From Gaetbulibacter_A sp043876815 (GTDB lineage Bacteria; Bacteroidota; Bacteroidia; Flavobacteriales; Flavobacteriaceae), in the NCBI RefSeq assembly GCF_043876815.1, contig NZ_JBAWKA010000004.1, forward strand, positions 1 to 64,000: DNA of 64,000 nucleotides. The letters run 5' to 3'. The position numbers and the translations under genes were made by a program. Positions 59,490 through 64,000 of this stretch are shown here, piece by piece; position 1 is the stretch's first letter; each line of letters starts with the position of its first letter. A model generated the notes under the pieces. That model searched no databases. It was not told where the DNA came from and saw only the letters and a program-made list of their open reading frames with translations.

Positions 59490-60497
59490 TTAACACACGA
59501 AAATATAGTCCTTTATGGATTTTAATTCTAAAGTATCTAAATAATTCCTGATTTGCTTTTGTGCACTGGAATTTGCGACGGTAATAATACTCTGTGGGTT
59601 TTTTATACTTTGAAGCATCTGGAAAGATTTCATGGTTTGCCCATAAATAGTTTTTCCAATTTTTTTTGGGTTGTCGCAGACCCAGTCAAAAGGAACCTTC
59701 CTTTTTATCAAATATTTGGCAATTTCTTTTCCTTTATAACCGGCACCCCAGATTACTAATTGTTTTTTGGGATTGTGATCGACAGCCAAAAAATACTTCA
59801 TTTTAATGGCTAAAAAATAATTTTGCGCGTAGTGTATATGAGTTCTCGAAGTTCTTGTGCTGTAGTCGCGCCAAAAATGTAAAACGTTATCGCAAGGGAT
59901 GCATTTGAACCCGGCCTGATAGAAACGAAATGTGAGATCATAATCTTCAGGATAATCATCATGATCAAAGGCGCCTACCTGTAATAGGTCATCCTTGTAG
60001 GCCATCCAATTGGGAGAAGGAATGACGCACTCTTTGTAAATTTCAGTAAAATTCGCACCACTTTGGGTTAAGCGGTTTAACCAATTTTCATAACGCTTAT
60101 AACCAGGATTTACACCGTGCTCGGCAAAATATTTCACCTGTCCAACCGCAATATGTTTTCGCCCATATTTCTGTAAATTTTGCACCAATATTTCCAGTTT
60201 ATCTGGCGTCATGATATCATCGCTATCCATGCGGGTAATAAATTTACCTTTACTATTTTTAAAGGCTAATCGAAGGGCCTCTATGATCCCTTCACCTGAA
60301 TTTTTAAAAAGGCGTATTCGAGAGTCTGTTTTAGCAAATTTTTCAACAATGGCATAACTATCGTCTGAAGAATGGTCATCCACAATAAGCAATTCCCAAT
60401 GGCTATAAGTCTGATTTAGAATAGACTCCAAGCAGGCTTCTAAAAAAGAAGAAGTATTCTTAAAAGGAGTCAATATACTTACTACTGGATGCCGCAT
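59490..60497 (-). CDS. Family 2 glycosyltransferase with a C-terminal Rossmann-like domain
   Basis: The 335-residue protein starts as a GT-A glycosyltransferase: VSILTPFKNTSSFLEACLES, LLIVDDHSSDDS, and the metal-binding RMDSDDIM near residue 115. The region about 150-240 has GAFDHDDYPEDYDL, the acceptor-side part. After about residue 245 a second domain begins with LVIWGAGYKGKEIAKYL, a Rossmann-type GxGxxG loop, and continues to the end with INPQSI-like strands. No membrane helix is present, so it acts in the cytoplasm or at its surface. Sugar donor and product are unknown. The spacer to the BatA gene is 60 bp. Confidence 0.86.
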   Translation of the reverse strand: MRHPVVSILTPFKNTSSFLEACLESILNQTYSHWELLIVDDHSSDDSYAIVEKFAKTDSRIRLFKNSGEGIIEALRLAFKNSKGKFITRMDSDDIMTPDKLEILVQNLQKYGRKHIAVGQVKYFAEHGVNPGYKRYENWLNRLTQSGANFTEIYKECVIPSPNWMAYKDDLLQVGAFDHDDYPEDYDLTFRFYQAGFKCIPCDNVLHFWRDYSTRTSRTHIHYAQNYFLAIKMKYFLAVDHNPKKQLVIWGAGYKGKEIAKYLIKRKVPFDWVCDNPKKIGKTIYGQTMKSFQMLQSIKNPQSIITVANSSAQKQIRNYLDTLELKSIKDYIFVC

Positions 60498-60601
60498 TTG
60501 CGAATATACGAAATCATCAATTTAACAAAACCTTAAGAATAAGCTTTGTAACATAATAGTATTTTGCAGGTCATAAAACATTATAATTTTAAACTTTTTT
60601 C

Positions 60602-62494
60602 ATGAAAACCAAAGCGCTCGCTATTTTATTCGCAGGATTGTTGGTGGTAAGTTGTAACTCAACGAAGTCAGTGAGTAACGATCTTGCAAATGTAATTCCT
60701 ATCGAAACTTCTATTAATATAACTCAAGTCTCTAACGACAAAGTACCAGTGACCGTAGATCCGGGACGTTTCACTGCGAATACGGTAACTTTTCGTTTAC
60801 CTAAGGTTGTTCAGGGTACATATTCCATAAGTAATTTTGGTAAGTATATCGACGATTTTAAAGCGCTTGATTATTCAGGAAACGAAATACCTGTGGATCG
60901 CCTAGATGATAACACCTGGACCATTTCAAACGCTAAGAATTTAGATAAGTTAAGTTATTGGGTAAATGACACCTACGACCAGGAAGAGGTCGGAGGCATT
61001 GGTTATGAAGTTCCTTTTTCGCCTAGCGGAACAAATATTGAATCAGACGCATATATCCTTAATTTACACGGGTTTGTAGGTTACTTTGAGTCCTTACAAA
61101 ACCATCCATATAAGATCGATATTACAGTGCCATCTGATTTTGAAAGAACTTCTGCACTTCCTAAAAGCTCTGAAAAACCAAGTGCTGATGGAAAATCAAT
61201 TACAACCACCTATCTGGCCAACAGGTATTTTGATGTAACTGACAACCCAATGATGTTCGGCAAACATGATGTGGAAGAATTTATGGTAGGTAATATAAAA
61301 ATTGTGTTGGGCGTTTATTCTCCCTCCAAAAATCATTCGGCAGCTTCTTTAAAAAATACTGTTTATAAGATGATGCAGGCCCAAAAAGCCTTTTTAGGTC
61401 CTATTAACTCGACTCAGGAATATCATATCTTTTTATACCTATCGAAAGGAACCGATGGTTATGCCAAAGGCTATGGCGCTTTAGAGCATCATACCTCTAC
61501 TGTTGTGGTATTTCCCGATGAATACTCGAATGAGGGCCTGTCCAGTAGTATGATAGATGTAGTATCTCATGAGTTTTTTCATATTGTAACGCCACTTTCG
61601 GTACACTCAGAGGATATTCAATATTTTAATTATAACAACCCTACTTTTTCCAAACATTTATGGATGTATGAGGGCGTGACGGAATATTTTGCAAATCTTT
61701 TTCAGGTAAATCAAGGCCTTATCGATGCGTCTTCTTTCTATAAAAAAATAATGGATAAAATTAGTTATTCTAAACAGTTGGATGATGCAATGAGTTTTAC
61801 TATTATGAGCGAGAATGTTTTAAAAGCGCCGTATAAAGATCAGTACTTGAATGTCTACCAGAAAGGGGCCTTAATTGGCATGTGTATCGATATTATTATG
61901 CGGAATGAAAGTGACGGACAACGTGGTATTTTATCATTGATGAAGCAACTTTCAGAAAAATATGGAAAGGACAAACCTTTCAATGATGAAAAAATTATCG
62001 ATGAAATAATTTCGATGACTTATCCAGCTTTAAAACCTTTCTTTTATGATCACGTAATAGGAGATGTTCCTATAAATTATAATAACTATTTGTCTAGGGT
62101 TGGATTAAAAATCGGAGAAGGCAAAGTAGAAACGGGATATGTACAAAATGGGTCGGAATTAATTTTGGCCGGAAATGCGCAAACTGGTGACATCTTTTTT
62201 ACTGAGGCTGTAAACGATAATAGTTTTTGGCATGATGCCGGAGCAGAGGCTAATGATGTTATAAAGCGTATTAATGGAAAAGAAATGACCATGCAAAATG
62301 CAAATGATATTTTAAATAGTGTCGTGGCCTGGACTCCGGGACAAGAGGTTGAGGTGAGTTTGGAACGCGATGGAAAACCTGTAGAGATAAAAACTACGGT
62401 TACCAAGTCCTATACAAACGGTACGGGTATTGTGGATATGGAGGAAGTTACACCTCGCCAAAGTAAGATCCGTGAAGCTTGGTTAAAGGGCTAA
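60602..62494 (+). CDS. M61 family metallopeptidase (glycyl aminopeptidase-like), lipoprotein
   Basis: The 630-residue protein has a lipoprotein signal with Cys18 in LVVSC. The zinc-binding motif HEFFH lies at 323-327, and EGVTEYF at 357-363 supplies the second glutamate ligand region, the arrangement of M61 peptidases. The N-terminal half (about 40-240) is beta-rich, and a PDZ domain (about 510-600, with DAGAEANDVIKRINGKEM) completes the usual M61-PDZ layout. It should cleave peptides at the outer membrane or periplasm. Transcription ends at a bidirectional terminator at 62514-62552. Confidence 0.92.
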   Translation: MKTKALAILFAGLLVVSCNSTKSVSNDLANVIPIETSINITQVSNDKVPVTVDPGRFTANTVTFRLPKVVQGTYSISNFGKYIDDFKALDYSGNEIPVDRLDDNTWTISNAKNLDKLSYWVNDTYDQEEVGGIGYEVPFSPSGTNIESDAYILNLHGFVGYFESLQNHPYKIDITVPSDFERTSALPKSSEKPSADGKSITTTYLANRYFDVTDNPMMFGKHDVEEFMVGNIKIVLGVYSPSKNHSAASLKNTVYKMMQAQKAFLGPINSTQEYHIFLYLSKGTDGYAKGYGALEHHTSTVVVFPDEYSNEGLSSSMIDVVSHEFFHIVTPLSVHSEDIQYFNYNNPTFSKHLWMYEGVTEYFANLFQVNQGLIDASSFYKKIMDKISYSKQLDDAMSFTIMSENVLKAPYKDQYLNVYQKGALIGMCIDIIMRNESDGQRGILSLMKQLSEKYGKDKPFNDEKIIDEIISMTYPALKPFFYDHVIGDVPINYNNYLSRVGLKIGEGKVETGYVQNGSELILAGNAQTGDIFFTEAVNDNSFWHDAGAEANDVIKRINGKEMTMQNANDILNSVVAWTPGQEVEVSLERDGKPVEIKTTVTKSYTNGTGIVDMEEVTPRQSKIREAWLKG

Positions 62495-62513
62495 AATTAT
62501 TTTCTAAAAATAT

Positions 62514-62552
62514 AAAAAGGCGGAAATCAATATGATTTCCGCCTTTTTTTTC
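62514..62552. terminator. Bidirectional intrinsic terminator between two peptidase genes
   Basis: A 16-bp arm (62514-62529) pairs with 62533-62548 around a 3-nt loop, including GGCGGAAATC/GATTTCCGCC; A/T runs flank both ends. It lies 20 bp after the M61 peptidase stop and 14 bp after the S10 peptidase stop, serving both. Confidence 0.92.
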
Positions 62553-62565
62553 TGAATTTATAAGT

Positions 62566-64000
62566 TTAATACTTGGCCGATTTTTCCGGATTCATAGTAG
62601 ATTTTATAAAAGCTCTCAGATCGTTAGTGGATTTTTCCAGATCATCCTTTCTAATATAAAACATATGTCCGGAACGATACCCTTTGAATGTAAAGCGGTC
62701 TTTTAATTTACCGCTAGGGTCTATCTGGCCCATGGTGTATTTTGCAGCAAAATAGGTCGTAGCACCATCATAGTATCCAGATTGAATCAAGACGTTTAAG
62801 TAAGGGTTTTGGGCCATGGCTTGCCTTAGTTCATCACGAACATTATCGTTGCGTCGGTCCCAAGGATTTACACTACCAAACATATTATATTTCACATCGG
62901 TTTTAAAGTTTAAAAAACTTCGTACATAATAATTAATAGCTGGCGTAAACGCATGGTTCCAAGTTGTTAGTTCTGGACTATAATCCGGACTAGTACCGGT
63001 GTCACGTTTATCAACCCCCAAGTACCTGGAGTCTAATCGCCCAATGGTCATACCTTTAGAATCACGCAAAAGATCTTTCCAGAAGAAACTGGTGGGGACA
63101 TCCAAATTATTTTGTAAAATGCCCTCTTTGTCCAAGCCGGAATAGTAAGCCATTTTTTCAGCTACATCATTTTTTTCTGTTTCTGAAATCATACCACCCT
63201 TTGCTAATGCAGGCATCAAAGTATTTATAGCAAATTCTTCTGCTTGCGGTAAAATATCGGTTAGGTCCTTTTGCTGAAGTTCAGCAGGAAGCATCTTATG
63301 GTACCAAGCGGCTGCGGTAAAATAGGGTAGGTTAATAGCCGAATATATTGGCTGACCTGTCCTCAATAATTTATAATCGGCAGGAGATACCATGATAACG
63401 CCATTCAAATACATCCATTGGTTGCTTTGAAGCGCTTTGGCCAGCCCCATCACGCGTGTACCACCATAACTCTCGCCAATAATGTATTTCGGTGATTCCC
63501 AACGTTGTTTTCGAGTCACAAAAGTATTGATCCATTCTGCCAAGTATTTTATATCGGCATTAATTCCAAAAAAAGTATCCCGGTCAGGAAGTTTTCCGTC
63601 TTTATCGGGAATCATTCTGGAAAATCCGGTATTTACTGGGTTTACATAAACGATATCAGCCACATCCAAAATAGAATTTGGGTTATCCCTTAGGCCATAC
63701 GGTTGTACTGGATATCCGTCTTCATCAATATTCAAAACTTTTGGACCTGTATATCCAATGTGCATCCAAACAGAAGCGGATCCGGGCCCACCATTAAAGG
63801 ATACGACCAATGGACGCGTGGCGCGATTCTTAACATTATTACGTTCATAATAAGTGTAAAATAATGTCGCTATTGGATTACCGTCCTTGTCCCAGACCGG
63901 TTGGGTTCCGGCAGTGGCCGTGTAAGACAAATTTTGCCCGTTAATCATTCCTGTGTGGTTGGTCACCACCATCGTGTCTATCGGAATTTTTCTGGATTGA
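62566..64000 (-). CDS. Serine carboxypeptidase-like (S10 family) protein, N-terminus cut off by the window edge
   Basis: The frame stays open to the last base of the window, so the true start lies outside; an internal Met at 63972 is preceded by in-frame codons reading SRKIPIDT. Visible S10 hallmarks are FNGGPGSAS (oxyanion region), nucleophile Ser in GESYGGTR and the late YRSGHMFYIRKDDL with the catalytic His; an Asp in QSGYYDGAT fits the third position. At least 478 residues are present. Peptidases of this group release C-terminal residues; the missing N-terminus probably holds a signal peptide. It shares a terminator with the M61 peptidase gene. Confidence 0.9.
   Translation of the reverse strand, partial: QSRKIPIDTMVVTNHTGMINGQNLSYTATAGTQPVWDKDGNPIATLFYTYYERNNVKNRATRPLVVSFNGGPGSASVWMHIGYTGPKVLNIDEDGYPVQPYGLRDNPNSILDVADIVYVNPVNTGFSRMIPDKDGKLPDRDTFFGINADIKYLAEWINTFVTRKQRWESPKYIIGESYGGTRVMGLAKALQSNQWMYLNGVIMVSPADYKLLRTGQPIYSAINLPYFTAAAWYHKMLPAELQQKDLTDILPQAEEFAINTLMPALAKGGMISETEKNDVAEKMAYYSGLDKEGILQNNLDVPTSFFWKDLLRDSKGMTIGRLDSRYLGVDKRDTGTSPDYSPELTTWNHAFTPAINYYVRSFLNFKTDVKYNMFGSVNPWDRRNDNVRDELRQAMAQNPYLNVLIQSGYYDGATTYFAAKYTMGQIDPSGKLKDRFTFKGYRSGHMFYIRKDDLEKSTNDLRAFIKSTMNPEKSAKY

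Overview
The window is a piece of a Bacteroidota chromosome, almost certainly family Flavobacteriaceae. The evidence is an A+T-rich genome, several promoters of the Bacteroidota form TTG-N19/21-TAnnTTTG, few Shine-Dalgarno sequences, and lineage-typical genes: a TonB receptor with a DUF4249 lipoprotein, DUF4835, a BatA/VWA protein, monomeric isocitrate dehydrogenase, a long-form GAPDH, and murQ next to a small DUF6095-like membrane protein. No phage, integrase, transposase, CRISPR array or tRNA gene was seen. Most of the window is ordinary core chromosome.

Layout. 1-80: the 3' end of a 5S rRNA and its terminator, so an rrn operon ends here. 0.1-14.7 kb: a nucleotide pyrophosphatase/phosphodiesterase, a PIF1-type helicase, murQ, an envelope cluster (DUF547, two outer-membrane barrels, a serine hydrolase), a TonB receptor/DUF4249 pair, and icd. 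14.7-15.5 kb: a protein-free stretch that looks like a free-standing ~0.5 kb structured RNA gene on the minus strand, with its own promoter and terminator; I cannot assign it to a known RNA family. 15.6-21.3 kb: rplS, trmD, small conserved proteins, gap and a DegQ-type protease, mostly separated by clear minus-strand terminators. 21.5-25.1 kb: cell-wall genes (dapF, mltG, a lysozyme-like protein). 25.1-33.9 kb: a methyltransferase and a tyrosine phosphatase next to dnaA, then a thioesterase, YigZ, a HAD phosphatase, ribD, a GNAT enzyme, prmC and ligA.

33.9-40.9 kb is the unusual region. It is a tandem array of paralogous multi-pass membrane proteins: five full-length copies, two half-length copies and one pseudogene. 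Part of it arose by a segmental duplication that also copied the 3' end of ligA, which is now a decayed fragment in the middle of the array. A distant relation to YhhN/TMEM86 (lysoplasmalogenase) proteins is my inference. 40.9-64 kb returns to core genes: a 5'-nucleotidase split over two genes, dapA, bamD-rpoZ-coaBC-DUF4835-recN, fabI, a glycosyltransferase, a YbbR protein, coaE, a two-component system, and a four-gene operon with a BatA/VWA protein and a dihydroorotase-like protein that has lost its metal ligands. A second glycosyltransferase, an M61 peptidase and an S10 peptidase cut by the window edge finish the segment.

Two regulatory themes recur. Several genes (dapF, ribD, the glycosyltransferase at 50.3 kb and the histidine kinase at 52.9 kb) have a TAnnTTTG element only 4-5 nt before the start codon, which predicts leaderless mRNAs. 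In two places an intrinsic terminator runs directly into the promoter of the next gene.
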